Shown here in pieces: positions 16,304 through 26,178 of a stretch of DNA of 53,234 bases. Under the pieces are notes generated by a model. That model had not been told where the DNA came from. It worked only from the letters and a program-made list of their open reading frames with translations, and made no database searches. The position numbers and the translations under genes are program-made. The DNA is from a virus: IMG/VR virus record IMGVR_UViG_3300046660_000070, positions 1 to 53,234 of that record, one strand, 5' to 3'. Within the stretch, counting starts at the first letter, position 1; every line of letters starts with the position of its first letter.

Positions 16304-17803
16304 ATGGCTGATACAACTTTTATAAATGGGACTATTGTTCAGCCTGCTTGGTTGAATGATGTAAATGCCCAAACATACTCTAATACTATTAATGCTTTAT
16401 CCCCAGGATATGGCATTGTAGCAGATGGAGCAACCAGCGCCTCTGCAGCCCTACAGAGTCTAGTTAATCTGGCCTCCGCCCTAGTGACAAATAGATTCTT
16501 ACGGGGAGTAACCATTTTCCTCCCCCATGGAAATTATCTGATTGATACTCCAGTAGTTATTACTACCAGTAATATCCACATTGTTGGGGAGTCAATCGGT
16601 GGGACTGTTCTCTATAATCCTTCTAGCACGGCTACTTCTCTTATTAGCTTTGATGGGTCTGCCCTAGCCCTCTATAATGTCGGAATGCAGAATGTTCGAT
16701 TCTATACTCCTGGGAATGCTACGATTGGCTGCCATCTAAAGGTTAGACGAGCAATTAATGCTATCTTCCAAAACATCGCAATGGATGGTTGGTATGATGG
16801 TTTGATTTCTGATGGCTGTGCTAAGACTATTTTCAACAATATTCTCTGCACCCAGGAAAATAGAACAGCAGGAACTACCTGTCGATATGCCATGGATTTT
16901 CAATCCACTGGTCCAAATAACTCTGACGTACACGTTAGTAACTACCAGGTAGTAGTTGATCCTGCTACTATGACATTTTCCAATACGATCTCTATTCGTG
17001 GATCTGATGGTATCTACTTCAGTAACGGCCATCAACATGGTGCAACCCTACTCCAACCTACAAGTGTTACTTGTTCTACAGTGATGTGGAACAATATCTA
17101 CTTTGATCAAAGCACAAGTAATAACGTCAAGTTTACTGGGACCTCTGCAGCTTATCGTAACTTCTGGTTTACCAACTGCTACTTTAGATTCTCAGGTGGT
17201 AGTGGCCTTGCTATTGATGCTTCGTCCACAGTTAGTAAAATCATGATTAGTAACTGTGAGTTTAATACTCATAGACTTTTTGGTATCTATGGATTCTCTG
17301 ATTTTACTGATATGATTATTAGTAATTGTGTCTTTGATGGAAATAACACAGATAATGCTGCCTTAACTGGAGATATTCTGATTGGTGGTACTGCTACCAT
17401 CAATGGATGCCGATTTAAGGGAGGTGGTGCTGCAGGCACAGCCATTCTACTTAATGGTAATGCTTCTAACAGCTTAGTTATTAATAATCACCTAGTTGCT
17501 TCTACCGCAGGAACTAAGATTGCTAATACAATCTCTAGTAACCAGATTAGAGGAAACCCAGGCTTTGTTACTAAGAACTATGGACAGTCCTCCATCATTA
17601 ATCCAGCAACTAGTATAGTTGTGAGCCATGGACTTGGGGTAACCCCTTCTGTAGCAGATATCCAACTAACTGCTATTAATGCTACTGCCGCTGCAACAGC
17701 GGCTTATGTAGGTACAGTAACGTCTACCCAGTTTACTATTACAGGAACTCCCTCTGCAGGAACTGCCACATGGGCTTGGACGATTGATACGGAACACCAA
17801 TAA
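16304..17803 (+). CDS. Second tail spike with beta helix
   Basis: The N-terminus TTFINGTIVQPAWLNDVNA is related to that of the preceding spike, so both may share an anchoring site. Residues 45-380 follow the DGATSASAALQSLVNLA start and a right-handed beta-helix pattern with repeated IxNC/IxNxxF turns. The C-terminal 80 residues (VVSHGLGVTPSVADIQLT) form a small beta domain common in phage fibres. It has 499 residues. Confidence 0.78.
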   Translation: MADTTFINGTIVQPAWLNDVNAQTYSNTINALSPGYGIVADGATSASAALQSLVNLASALVTNRFLRGVTIFLPHGNYLIDTPVVITTSNIHIVGESIGGTVLYNPSSTATSLISFDGSALALYNVGMQNVRFYTPGNATIGCHLKVRRAINAIFQNIAMDGWYDGLISDGCAKTIFNNILCTQENRTAGTTCRYAMDFQSTGPNNSDVHVSNYQVVVDPATMTFSNTISIRGSDGIYFSNGHQHGATLLQPTSVTCSTVMWNNIYFDQSTSNNVKFTGTSAAYRNFWFTNCYFRFSGGSGLAIDASSTVSKIMISNCEFNTHRLFGIYGFSDFTDMIISNCVFDGNNTDNAALTGDILIGGTATINGCRFKGGGAAGTAILLNGNASNSLVINNHLVASTAGTKIANTISSNQIRGNPGFVTKNYGQSSIINPATSIVVSHGLGVTPSVADIQLTAINATAAATAAYVGTVTSTQFTITGTPSAGTATWAWTIDTEHQ

Positions 17804-18189
17804 TGGCTGATCTTATTTCTCCTATGCCGAATGGCACCCTACCTGGGAGTGGTTATTGGAACGACTGGATTGAGAAACTTAGAAGCTTAGTTAATGGGCT
17901 TCTTTCTCAGATCAGTTGGGCTAATATCACAGGGACGCCCACTACCCTAGCTGGGTATGGTATTGCTGATCCAGTGGAACTTACTACTCATAAAGACGCT
18001 GCTTCTGGATATGCAGGATTAGATGCCAACTCTAGAATCACTAAAGGAGTCAAGACCACAGATGATGTTATTGTGGATTCTACTACGACAGGGTTGGTTT
18101 TAAAGTCTCCCAATCTACACTACTGGAGATTCTCTATCAGCAACGCCGGTGTAGTTACAACAACTGATCTGGGTCTTACCAGTCCATAA
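17803..18189 (+). CDS. Tail fibre-like protein
   Basis: This 128-residue protein carries SWANITGTPTTLAGYGIADPV, a repeat unit found in many phage tail fibres and side-fibre stalks. It then has a short linker and a beta C-terminus. It overlaps the stop of the second spike by one base. It may be a short fibre or accessory tip; chaperone activity is not indicated. Confidence 0.72.
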   Translation: MADLISPMPNGTLPGSGYWNDWIEKLRSLVNGLLSQISWANITGTPTTLAGYGIADPVELTTHKDAASGYAGLDANSRITKGVKTTDDVIVDSTTTGLVLKSPNLHYWRFSISNAGVVTTTDLGLTSP

Positions 18190-18200
18190 GGAGATTATAT

Positions 18201-19634
18201 ATGAGTTGGTTTAGTGACGCGGTAGATCCAGGAGGTTTTTTCTCTGGAGACTTTAGCCCTGGACAGGGGCTAGAAAGTATCTTTAATCCTGGAGGTCCTC
18301 TTCTAGAGGATATGGGGATGGTTCCAGATTGGGTATCCAATGCTGAGAACACAGGTGAAAATTTTATAGATGATAATGTTGATGTTTTCGGTAGCCAAAT
18401 GCAGGATTGGGGTAAGAAGTTAAAAAACAACCCAATGCAATTACTCACTGGTGTTGATCCTTTGGCAACTAAGGGATGGAATGCCGCTCTTGGGACTAAT
18501 AATACTCCTTTGGTAGATCAGTTTGGCGGTATGACAAAAGACTCCTGGCAGAATGCGGCTAATAGGGGACTCAATACTGAGAATGCTGGCTACAGTTCTG
18601 CGTTAGCCCACGCCATTGCCGGCACTATGGCTGGTAACTGGGCTGGTGGTGCTGCAGGCAGTGCAGCAGGAGTTGGAGCAGATACTGCCGCAGGCTCCTC
18701 CGCCCTATCCGATGCGGCTGGCTCTAGTTCTGGTGGAGGCTTTGGTAGCTCACAAGCTGCTTATGATGCTTCTCAGATCCCTGGATGGGCTGCTGGTGGT
18801 GGAGGTGCTTATGGGGCTGGTGTTCGTGGTGGTGCTAGTGGTGCCGTCCAGGGTGCTGGCGGTGCCTTAGACAATAATACTGATCCCTTTATGGGGGCCT
18901 TATCTGGCTTTGGTACTGGATTAGCTACTGGCGCCCTCTCTACTAGTGCTGACCCTGCTGGGTATGCTGGAGTAGAAGACCCCAGATTAAAGGGAGCTAT
19001 TAATGGCGGACTACGTGGTGCAGCTACTGCTGGAGTAACAGGAGGTAAAATGGATATTGGTGCAATCATGGGGGCTCTCCGGGGTATTGGTAGTGGCTTC
19101 AACAGCACACAAGATAATCCTGGGTACTCTCCGACTACTGGGGGCTCTGGCCCCGACTATGGAAATATTGCTGCGGGGCTTGGGCAGTTATACTTAGGTT
19201 CTAAAGCGAACCATGGGATCAATGGGCAGATTAATAATCTTAACTCTTTGTTTGCTCCTGACAGTCCCTATGCACATCAGCTTCAACAATCTCTTGCTAG
19301 ACAGGATGCTGCTGGAGGTAGACGTAGCCAGTATGGTACACGTGCTGTGGAACTTCAGGCTAGATTAGCTGATGCAGCTTCTAGACAGGCTCCTACTCTT
19401 TCCAACCTGTATCAACAACAAAGACAGAATCGCTTTGGCACTGGAGCTGCTGCGTTGCAGTTGGGTCGATCATCGGGGCTATTGAATCCGAATCTCTATA
19501 GAGGTTTGTGGCAAGATCAAGGACAAGCTCCGCAAATGAATGAACAATTGGGACAATACCAATTCCCTCAAGGGCAGGTGGATAGTGATGTGAACGCAAC
19601 TATGCCTGATCTTAGCAGCATCTACGGAGGTTAA
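18201..19634 (+). CDS. Gly/Ala-rich virion protein, probable ejection protein
   Basis: The 477-residue protein has an acidic, Trp-containing N-terminus, a long Gly/Ala/Ser-rich middle (residues 130-330) with several stretches able to cross a membrane, and a Gln-rich helical C-terminus. Its place as the first of three large proteins before lysis matches the internal virion proteins that form an ejectosome in podoviruses. The assignment is from composition and order. Confidence 0.65.
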   Translation: MSWFSDAVDPGGFFSGDFSPGQGLESIFNPGGPLLEDMGMVPDWVSNAENTGENFIDDNVDVFGSQMQDWGKKLKNNPMQLLTGVDPLATKGWNAALGTNNTPLVDQFGGMTKDSWQNAANRGLNTENAGYSSALAHAIAGTMAGNWAGGAAGSAAGVGADTAAGSSALSDAAGSSSGGGFGSSQAAYDASQIPGWAAGGGGAYGAGVRGGASGAVQGAGGALDNNTDPFMGALSGFGTGLATGALSTSADPAGYAGVEDPRLKGAINGGLRGAATAGVTGGKMDIGAIMGALRGIGSGFNSTQDNPGYSPTTGGSGPDYGNIAAGLGQLYLGSKANHGINGQINNLNSLFAPDSPYAHQLQQSLARQDAAGGRRSQYGTRAVELQARLADAASRQAPTLSNLYQQQRQNRFGTGAAALQLGRSSGLLNPNLYRGLWQDQGQAPQMNEQLGQYQFPQGQVDSDVNATMPDLSSIYGG

Positions 19635-19636
19635 TA

Positions 19637-20653
19637 ATGCAAGTTGGTGTACAATACCCAGACCTTCAACAGATGTTTGGGCAAGACTCTCTCTATAACA
19701 CCCTGTATGGGATGGATAGATTCAAGTCAGCCCAAGCTAATGAGGTCCAAAATCTCTCTCAGGCGCAACAGGATCAATCCTTCCAAGCACAGAAGCAACC
19801 TCTGGACCTCGCTGCTCTGACTGCTAATACTGCTCACACGCAAGCGCTGGCAGACCAAGCTAACGCCCAGACTCCTGGTATAGCTGCTGGGTCTAATATG
19901 AAGGTGAGAGAAGATCAAACAGATGCCTCTATCCCTATAGCTACTCGCCAGAAAGCAGCTATCAGCAAATTGGCTAGCCAGATGTCAGAGGATGATGTCA
20001 AGATTGCTGAGGATCATATCAAGGCTAATATGGTTAGTCCTGATCCAAAGGTTCGTGCAGAAGCTGCTGCCCTCTTTCCGCATCTACAGGCTGTCGCTGC
20101 AGAGCAATTGAAACTTAAAACACAAGCAGATAGTGCTCGTGAAGTGGCTGGTATTCATGCTGGTGCCTCTAAGTATGCCTCTGATAATGCCCTAAAGGGT
20201 GCTCTGGCTGCTGCTGAAGCTAGGAAGTCTGTTGGTATGTTTGGAGCTGCTAAGACTGCAGAGGCTAAAGGTATCGTCCTTGAGCAGAAGGCACAAGATG
20301 CTTATGCTGAAGGAGATAAAGAGGGGGGTGATGCTCTGATGGCTCGTGCTAATGCTTTCAAGCAACAAGCACTAGATCAGAAGAAAGCCGCTGCTACTGA
20401 GAACGCTTCTACTAAGGTGGATATCACTGCCGCTACTGGAATGCCTACTAACCCAGGTCCGGTTGCCACACCTTATGGGCAGCCACAAGCTGCTCCTGCA
20501 GCCGCTCCTAATGCCCTAGATAATCCTGGTAATATGATACAAATGCGGGATGCTAATGGAGTCCCCCATCTGGTACCAAAAGATAAGGCTGCTCTAGCTG
20601 CCCAGAGAGGTTGGTCACCAATGTCTGGTGGTGGGGCCAGAATTCCAAACTAA
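19637..20653 (+). CDS. Helical internal virion protein
   Basis: The 338-residue sequence is Ala, Gln and Lys rich, almost entirely helical with coiled-coil character to about residue 260, then a Pro/Ala linker and a short C-terminal VPHLVPKDKAALAAQRGW domain resembling a small peptide-binding module. The order and composition fit the second ejection protein of podoviruses. It is two bases from its neighbour upstream. Confidence 0.65.
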   Translation: MQVGVQYPDLQQMFGQDSLYNTLYGMDRFKSAQANEVQNLSQAQQDQSFQAQKQPLDLAALTANTAHTQALADQANAQTPGIAAGSNMKVREDQTDASIPIATRQKAAISKLASQMSEDDVKIAEDHIKANMVSPDPKVRAEAAALFPHLQAVAAEQLKLKTQADSAREVAGIHAGASKYASDNALKGALAAAEARKSVGMFGAAKTAEAKGIVLEQKAQDAYAEGDKEGGDALMARANAFKQQALDQKKAAATENASTKVDITAATGMPTNPGPVATPYGQPQAAPAAAPNALDNPGNMIQMRDANGVPHLVPKDKAALAAQRGWSPMSGGGARIPN

Positions 20654-20662
20654 GGAAACTAA

Positions 20663-23600
20663 ATGACTGATGAAGAATTTGCAAAGTCTATTGGCGCTGT
20701 GAAGATGTCTGACGATGACTTTGCTAAAAGCATCGGAGCTGTTCCTATGAATAAGGAGCAATCGGACTCCTGGCTAGGAAAGTATGATGATGCTAAAATC
20801 GGTCCTTGGGAACGAGCCCTGCGACATCCTCTCTCAGGAGGTCTCCCTGGTAACTACGAGAGTGGAGATGATAAATCCTCCACTTACGAGAAGGTTCGGG
20901 ATGCTACTAATGCTACCGCTAAAGCAGCTTTGGAAATGCCTGCTGGTCTTGTTGACACTCTTCTCTATCCTATTAAACAATTAGTTCCTGGAAATAAAGA
21001 CTGGTCCCTTACACAGGGTGTTGATAAACTTATGTCTTTAGGAGATAATCCTCAAGAAGAAGCCTATCATAAGAACATCGTAGAGGGATTAGGGCAACTC
21101 GATCCTTGGATGGGGATGGGAAATGCCCACCCAACTACTCCGGGGCTTAAGGACTTTGCTGCTTCTAGAGCAGGACGTAAAGCTCCTCCAGTACCTACTG
21201 GTAAAATTGGGGCACTAGAAGCTTTGGAAAAAGAATCTGATGCAAAGTTTGCAGAGGAGATTGGAGCAAAGCCGATTCCTGAAGAAGCTCAATTGGAATT
21301 GCCCCTTACTAACTCTATTGAAGACGTAGCTGCTGCTCAGAATGCTCGTGGTAATCAAGTTGATATGTTCAACGATAACCAAGGCAAACCCGCTACTCCT
21401 TATCCTGCAGATGAAATGGTTCCTCCTAAAGTTCCTGGAGAACAAACTGAACTATCTCTTGCTAACTCTGTGGAACAGGCTGCTGAAATGCAAGGAGAGC
21501 GTGGAAACCAAATGGACTTATTCAATGATCAGAATAAGGCTCCAGCAGACACTTATAGAGCCCAGGAAGTGCTAGACCAACAAAAGCGTCTAGAACAGAA
21601 TGCTATGGATCGGGCTACTGAGGGGATCACCTATGAGAATATTCCGCCTGATGGTGTTATTCCTAGAGACGCTAATCGGCTTCCTAATGGGGAGCCTATG
21701 CTTCGTGTTCCTAGAGGTAATGAGTGGGCTGTGGACGAAAATGGTATCCCTGTTCGCCAAGGACTCCCAGAATCCACAATAGCTCCTGACTACATTAACA
21801 AGTATATGCGGCAGGATGAAGCTGCTCGTAATGACCTAGGCAATGCTATTCAGGAAGCTAATGGTCCTAAGCTTGGCCCTGATGAACACTTCGGTTCTGA
21901 ACCTCTCAAGACTGGTTCCCCAGTTCTTGATAATGCTTTAGCAGAAGTCATTAGGCCTCCTCTCAAGGGAAGAACTGGTGGTGGACAGCGTGGTGGCATT
22001 GATCCTAACCTTCTTGGCATTGAACAGATTGCTAAGTTGATTAGAGGCACAGGAGACCTCTTAAAACGAGGTATAGACGGCTTTGAACAGTTCTCCAAGA
22101 CCCCCCTAGCTAAAGTAGTGGGAAGGCTCCCTGAGGACCATATGAGGGCTATCCCGGGCATGAAGGAATCTCTTGATGGGATTATCCCTCGTCCTATGCC
22201 TGGAACTGAGTTTGTAAACCAAGGTATTGCTGAAGGAGCTAAGAATCCTTCGTTCCCTAAGATGGGTCAATCTGGTGCTTTGCTTGCTGCTGAGAAGTTC
22301 AAGTCTGCTGCCCTTCGGGGCGTCGGCCAATGGCTTCAGTATGCTGCTAACAAGTCTGCCTTTAGAATCAAGGCTGAGGTTGTTCCTGTGGAAAGGCATC
22401 TTGCCCAACTCCCTAGAACAGAGTTCCAAGAACTCCATCAAGTCATGATGGCTGAGGCAGAGCGTGGCTCTATGTATTCTCAGGAGAATCTTTCTAAGGT
22501 TCTGAATCCTAAGCAACTGGAAGCTTACAAAGCTCTCCGTAAAGCTATGGATGAAACTTGGGATATGTCTGTAGCTACTCGCAAGGCTCTTGGGCTTCCT
22601 GAAGTTCCTAAACTGGAAGGCTATATGGCCTCCATGCGTTACGGTGACTGGCATCTTCCGATCTATGACAAGAATGGTAAGTTGGTTTGGCACGTAGCTT
22701 CTACGTCTAAGGCTCATGCTAATCGTGCTCTGGAATGGATCAAGAAGGAAATGGGAGACAAGATTGATCTTACCAGATCAGAGGCCATGTTCAAACCAGA
22801 GCTTGGTGGTGCTATTGGTGTCCCCAGAGATATCGTTTCTGGTTACCATGAACTGCTGAAGTTCCTGGATAAAGATGATCCTACTACTTCGTTTATCTCT
22901 GATGCTATCGCCAAGTTCAATGAAGATCATGGACTTCTGTCTCGTCGTCATAATGAACGCTTCATGCGTAAGGCTGGTATCCCTGGCTTTGAAGGGAATA
23001 AGCCCTGGCTCTCAGAACATGAGAATGCCAGCAACTTCTTCCATGCTCAGGTAGGATATCTCAAGAATAGCTTCCAGTGGAACCATCTGCAGGAAGCTCT
23101 CGGGCAGATCAAGGAGATCACTAAGAGTCCTGAACTTAACAAGATGCAACCTAATTTGATCAAGTATGCGCAAGCATTAGTTGATCGGGAGACTGGTGTC
23201 AGCAAGAATATGTTCAAAGCCCTGGAAACAGGGATTGCTAGAGTGGTTCCCTCCGTTACTATTGGTAATGGGAAGATCCATACTGGTATTGGGGTTTCTC
23301 GCTCCAGTCTGTATAGGACTACTTCAGACATCAAGTCTGGTGTTTATCTTCAACAGCTTGGCTTGAATCCTGGTTACATGATTGCTACTCCTCTTCAGGG
23401 TATTCTGTCTGTTGCTCTTCATCGGATGCTCTCCAATGAAGGCTTTACGCATAATGCTATGATGACTACTATAAATACTGTTAGAGACGCAACATTAGCT
23501 CTTGCACAACACCATCTGTATCAAATGAGTGGAAAGCATGTTAGGCTTCCTGGAATGTCCGACTTAGGTCGTCGAGCACTTCAGTACGCTGAGGATAATA

Positions 23601-24844
23601 ATGTTATTAATAAGACTATTCTAGATGAATACCAAACCCTTGGTGAACACAAGCTCTGGGGACAAGTTAAAGCAAAACTGAGTGGGTCGATCACAACTCC
23701 TGAAAAAGCAGGAAGGACCTCTGTGTTTATGTCCTTTGCCCATCACCTTGTTGACTCTGGTATGAAGGAGACTGAAGCATTCCGTAAGGCGGCTGAGTTT
23801 ACCAATCATGCCATGACTAGCATGGAGAAGCACGACAGACCTCTCATGGTTGATAAGTTAGGTGTTCCTGGGGAGCTTGCTTACCAGTACCACTCCTACC
23901 TGTTCAATGAAATGAACCAACTCTCGATGCTTGCTAGGCATGCTATTGAGAAGAAAGCTCCTGTGCCTGTCTTTGCCCATATGGGAGCTCTTATGTTCCT
24001 TGGTGGTGCTCTTGCACTGCCTCTGGTTAATGAGCTGGATGGTCTGTGGAATCTATTCAAGGATGGAGTTGCCAAGGTTTACCCTGAACACTACAAGACT
24101 GTTAGTGGTTTAGGTCTGAAGGGAACAATGCTTAATAGTATTAATGGCTTTGCTACTGGAGCTGCTATTAGTGGTCCTCTGTCAGAACTGATGGGTACTG
24201 CTATGGGCCAACGCTTTAGTATGGCACTACTTGATCCTGAGCATCCCACCCAACAGATTGCGGCCGCCCCCCAAGAGATTCGTGAATGGGCCTCTGCTGG
24301 TACTGCTCTCCTGCATCCTACTAAGCGTAATGCTGAACAGGCTGCTTGGGTTAATTCTCCTCCGCTGATCAAAGGACAGATGGAAACCCATTTAGATGAC
24401 TTCAAAAACAAGAATGAAAATTCTTCTACTGGTCGTAATCCTGATGGAACCATGTCCTATAGAAAAGCAGGAGATATCAACGATGTTGGGACTGATTACA
24501 AGAGAACTCCTGCAGATGAAAAGATCCGTCAATTCGGATTAACTTCTAATGAAGAGTATCGCACTAGACAACTTCGACACATTAATAATGATGAGCAAAC
24601 TCGTATGATGTCTGCAGAGAAAGGTATCCTAGCTCAGATGGTTACCAAGATGATGGATAAAGACTCTGAAGGAACCAGGAAGTATGCTACAGCAGCTCTT
24701 CAGCTAATCCCTGATGACAAGCTATTGGAGAAGGCTCTTAACGAAGCTATCAATGATCGGATGTACACTCCTGAACAAAGAGATAAGGTTCGTTCCGACA
24801 GCATGGCTACATTACTTAAGGTTAGGAGATTGAATGCTCAGTAA
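20663..24844 (+). CDS. Giant internal virion/ejection protein
   Basis: At 1393 residues this is the largest gene, comparable with T7 gp16. Two near-identical N-terminal units (EEFAKSIGAVKM and DDFAKSIGAVPM) are followed by a second tandem repeat at about residues 208-300 (ELPLTNSIEDVAAAQNARGN and ELSLANSVEQAAEMQGERGN). One strongly hydrophobic segment lies near residues 1110-1130 (MGALMFLGGALALPLVNEL). No lytic transglycosylase motif is evident. It probably travels in the head and forms the conduit into the host. The last 11 bases overlap the endolysin gene. Confidence 0.78.
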   Translation: MTDEEFAKSIGAVKMSDDDFAKSIGAVPMNKEQSDSWLGKYDDAKIGPWERALRHPLSGGLPGNYESGDDKSSTYEKVRDATNATAKAALEMPAGLVDTLLYPIKQLVPGNKDWSLTQGVDKLMSLGDNPQEEAYHKNIVEGLGQLDPWMGMGNAHPTTPGLKDFAASRAGRKAPPVPTGKIGALEALEKESDAKFAEEIGAKPIPEEAQLELPLTNSIEDVAAAQNARGNQVDMFNDNQGKPATPYPADEMVPPKVPGEQTELSLANSVEQAAEMQGERGNQMDLFNDQNKAPADTYRAQEVLDQQKRLEQNAMDRATEGITYENIPPDGVIPRDANRLPNGEPMLRVPRGNEWAVDENGIPVRQGLPESTIAPDYINKYMRQDEAARNDLGNAIQEANGPKLGPDEHFGSEPLKTGSPVLDNALAEVIRPPLKGRTGGGQRGGIDPNLLGIEQIAKLIRGTGDLLKRGIDGFEQFSKTPLAKVVGRLPEDHMRAIPGMKESLDGIIPRPMPGTEFVNQGIAEGAKNPSFPKMGQSGALLAAEKFKSAALRGVGQWLQYAANKSAFRIKAEVVPVERHLAQLPRTEFQELHQVMMAEAERGSMYSQENLSKVLNPKQLEAYKALRKAMDETWDMSVATRKALGLPEVPKLEGYMASMRYGDWHLPIYDKNGKLVWHVASTSKAHANRALEWIKKEMGDKIDLTRSEAMFKPELGGAIGVPRDIVSGYHELLKFLDKDDPTTSFISDAIAKFNEDHGLLSRRHNERFMRKAGIPGFEGNKPWLSEHENASNFFHAQVGYLKNSFQWNHLQEALGQIKEITKSPELNKMQPNLIKYAQALVDRETGVSKNMFKALETGIARVVPSVTIGNGKIHTGIGVSRSSLYRTTSDIKSGVYLQQLGLNPGYMIATPLQGILSVALHRMLSNEGFTHNAMMTTINTVRDATLALAQHHLYQMSGKHVRLPGMSDLGRRALQYAEDNNVINKTILDEYQTLGEHKLWGQVKAKLSGSITTPEKAGRTSVFMSFAHHLVDSGMKETEAFRKAAEFTNHAMTSMEKHDRPLMVDKLGVPGELAYQYHSYLFNEMNQLSMLARHAIEKKAPVPVFAHMGALMFLGGALALPLVNELDGLWNLFKDGVAKVYPEHYKTVSGLGLKGTMLNSINGFATGAAISGPLSELMGTAMGQRFSMALLDPEHPTQQIAAAPQEIREWASAGTALLHPTKRNAEQAAWVNSPPLIKGQMETHLDDFKNKNENSSTGRNPDGTMSYRKAGDINDVGTDYKRTPADEKIRQFGLTSNEEYRTRQLRHINNDEQTRMMSAEKGILAQMVTKMMDKDSEGTRKYATAALQLIPDDKLLEKALNEAINDRMYTPEQRDKVRSDSMATLLKVRRLNAQ

Positions 24845-25355
24845 GGAACAGCTACAGTTCATTTATTCTCACTGTTCTCAGCAACGCATCGATATATATT
24901 TACCTCTCTTACAGAAGTGTTTGGACAAGTATTCGATTGATACCGTGCCCAGAATTCGTATGTTCCTGGCCCAAGTAGGGCATGAGAGTGCGGAGTTAAG
25001 GTACACAGAAGAGCTTGCATCTGGTATTGCATACGAGAACCGAAAGGATCTGGGTAATACCCAACCTGGGGATGGTGTTCGCTATAAAGGAAGAGGTCTG
25101 ATCCAACTAACTGGGCGGAACAACTATGCTCTGTGTGGATTAGCACTCGACCTTCCCCTGCTAGATCAACCGAAGTTACTGTCGCAGTACGATGCTGCCA
25201 CGGAATCTGCGGCGTGGTTCTGGTTGAATAATAATCTGAACTCATATTGTGATAAGGATGATTTTGTTGGTCTGACACGGCGTATTAATGGTGGTGTAAA
25301 TGGAATGGTAAATCGTCAAGAACTCTATCAACGAGCATGTAAAGTAATTACATAA
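24834..25355 (+). CDS. Endolysin, GH19 chitinase-like
   Basis: The 173-residue enzyme resembles the GH19 family. FLAQVGHESAELRYTEE (about residues 44-60) carries the first catalytic Glu and the second acid, and YKGRGLIQLTGRNNY (about 83-97) is the family signature. It would cut the glycan strands of peptidoglycan after holin action. There is no signal peptide, so it depends on the holin at 1482-1910. It closes the late block and is followed by a strong terminator. Confidence 0.92.
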   Translation: MLSKEQLQFIYSHCSQQRIDIYLPLLQKCLDKYSIDTVPRIRMFLAQVGHESAELRYTEELASGIAYENRKDLGNTQPGDGVRYKGRGLIQLTGRNNYALCGLALDLPLLDQPKLLSQYDAATESAAWFWLNNNLNSYCDKDDFVGLTRRINGGVNGMVNRQELYQRACKVIT

Positions 25356-25396
25356 CAAAAAGCCCCTGTGTCCGCAAAGACCAGGGGCTTTCTTTT
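25355..25396. terminator. Bidirectional terminator between convergent blocks
   Basis: AGCCCCTG and CAGGGGCT form a long stem flanked by A-rich sequence on the left and TTTCTTTTT on the right. It can end transcription from both the rightward late operon and the leftward operon. Confidence 0.88.
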
Positions 25397-25686
25397 TACT
25401 CAAAACAGTATCTAGCGGTTATCTTCCATAATGTAAGCGGCTCATCCAGTTCATCTTTAAACTTATGTTCAGATACTTCTGGAAATCTTCTCCAAATGAT
25501 ATTCTTATCTTTATTATCCTTTATCTGGGCTAGAAGTTCATTCATAAAAAGATTCCAGCACTGGTCAGCAGAGGAACACCAAGTAGGAACACGGCCACAT
25601 TCCTCTTTGACTCCAATTGCATGCACCACGTAGGGATTATCTGGAGTGGTATTCCAAGCTAGTTTTCTACCTATAATACTTTTCAT
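25396..25686 (-). CDS. Hypothetical protein
   Basis: A 96-residue protein, the last gene of the leftward block. It has four Cys, scattered Trp and no motif I recognise (VKEECGRVPTWCSSADQCW is the most distinctive part). It overlaps the HslV-like gene by 4 bases and is therefore likely co-translated with it; a functional link is only a guess. Confidence 0.65.
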   Translation of the reverse strand: MKSIIGRKLAWNTTPDNPYVVHAIGVKEECGRVPTWCSSADQCWNLFMNELLAQIKDNKDKNIIWRRFPEVSEHKFKDELDEPLTLWKITARYCFE

Positions 25687-26132
25687 ACCTTGTACTCAAT
25701 CACATCATAGTTTGAACTAGGATCAAACTCAATAGCTACTTTCACTGCCTGTACGGCTGATTTTCCTCCAGCCATAGCACCCAGAGCAAAGTGCATGCCG
25801 CTGCCGATAGCATAATAAGGTTTATCCACCCAAACCCAATTGATAAGATTGCTGCTAGTGTAAATCCGCTTACTACCCACAAGAGCCACATATTCTGCTT
25901 CCTTAGTCTTAGGAGGTTTCCCCTCCAGAGTTCCTAGCCAAGCCCAGGCGGCACCTAAGGCTTCGGCATTACCACATCCACCAATGATGGCTTTCTTCTC
26001 TTGGAAGAGAGCTTTAGCCACTTCTTTTTCTAGAACCAACATCTTGGGGCCTCCTTTGAACTGCATCCCACTAGAGTGGGTATATGCAGTATCACAGGCC
26101 ATTGAACGATGGTTAATTGCTACAGTAGTTAT
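25683..26132 (-). CDS. HslV/proteasome-like peptidase, AUA start
   Basis: This resembles HslV-type Ntn-hydrolases. Read from ATA at 26132 the protein is 149 residues and starts (M)-TTVAINHRSMACDTAYT, matching HslV's processed TT(I/V) end with catalytic Thr2 followed by the (M)AGD(G/S)-like turn; YYAIGSGMHFALGAMAGGK (about 112-130) matches the (AIGSGG)-Y-A-xxA region. From the first ATG (26102) the nucleophile Thr would be missing. GGAGG lies 4 bases before ATA, and an in-frame TAA directly precedes it. No HslU ATPase is present. A role in head-protein processing or host-protein turnover is possible. Confidence 0.75.
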   Translation of the reverse strand: MTTVAINHRSMACDTAYTHSSGMQFKGGPKMLVLEKEVAKALFQEKKAIIGGCGNAEALGAAWAWLGTLEGKPPKTKEAEYVALVGSKRIYTSSNLINWVWVDKPYYAIGSGMHFALGAMAGGKSAVQAVKVAIEFDPSSNYDVIEYKV

Positions 26133-26178
26133 TTAGCCTCCAGGATATCCATAAGTTCTAAAATAATCATCCCAATAT

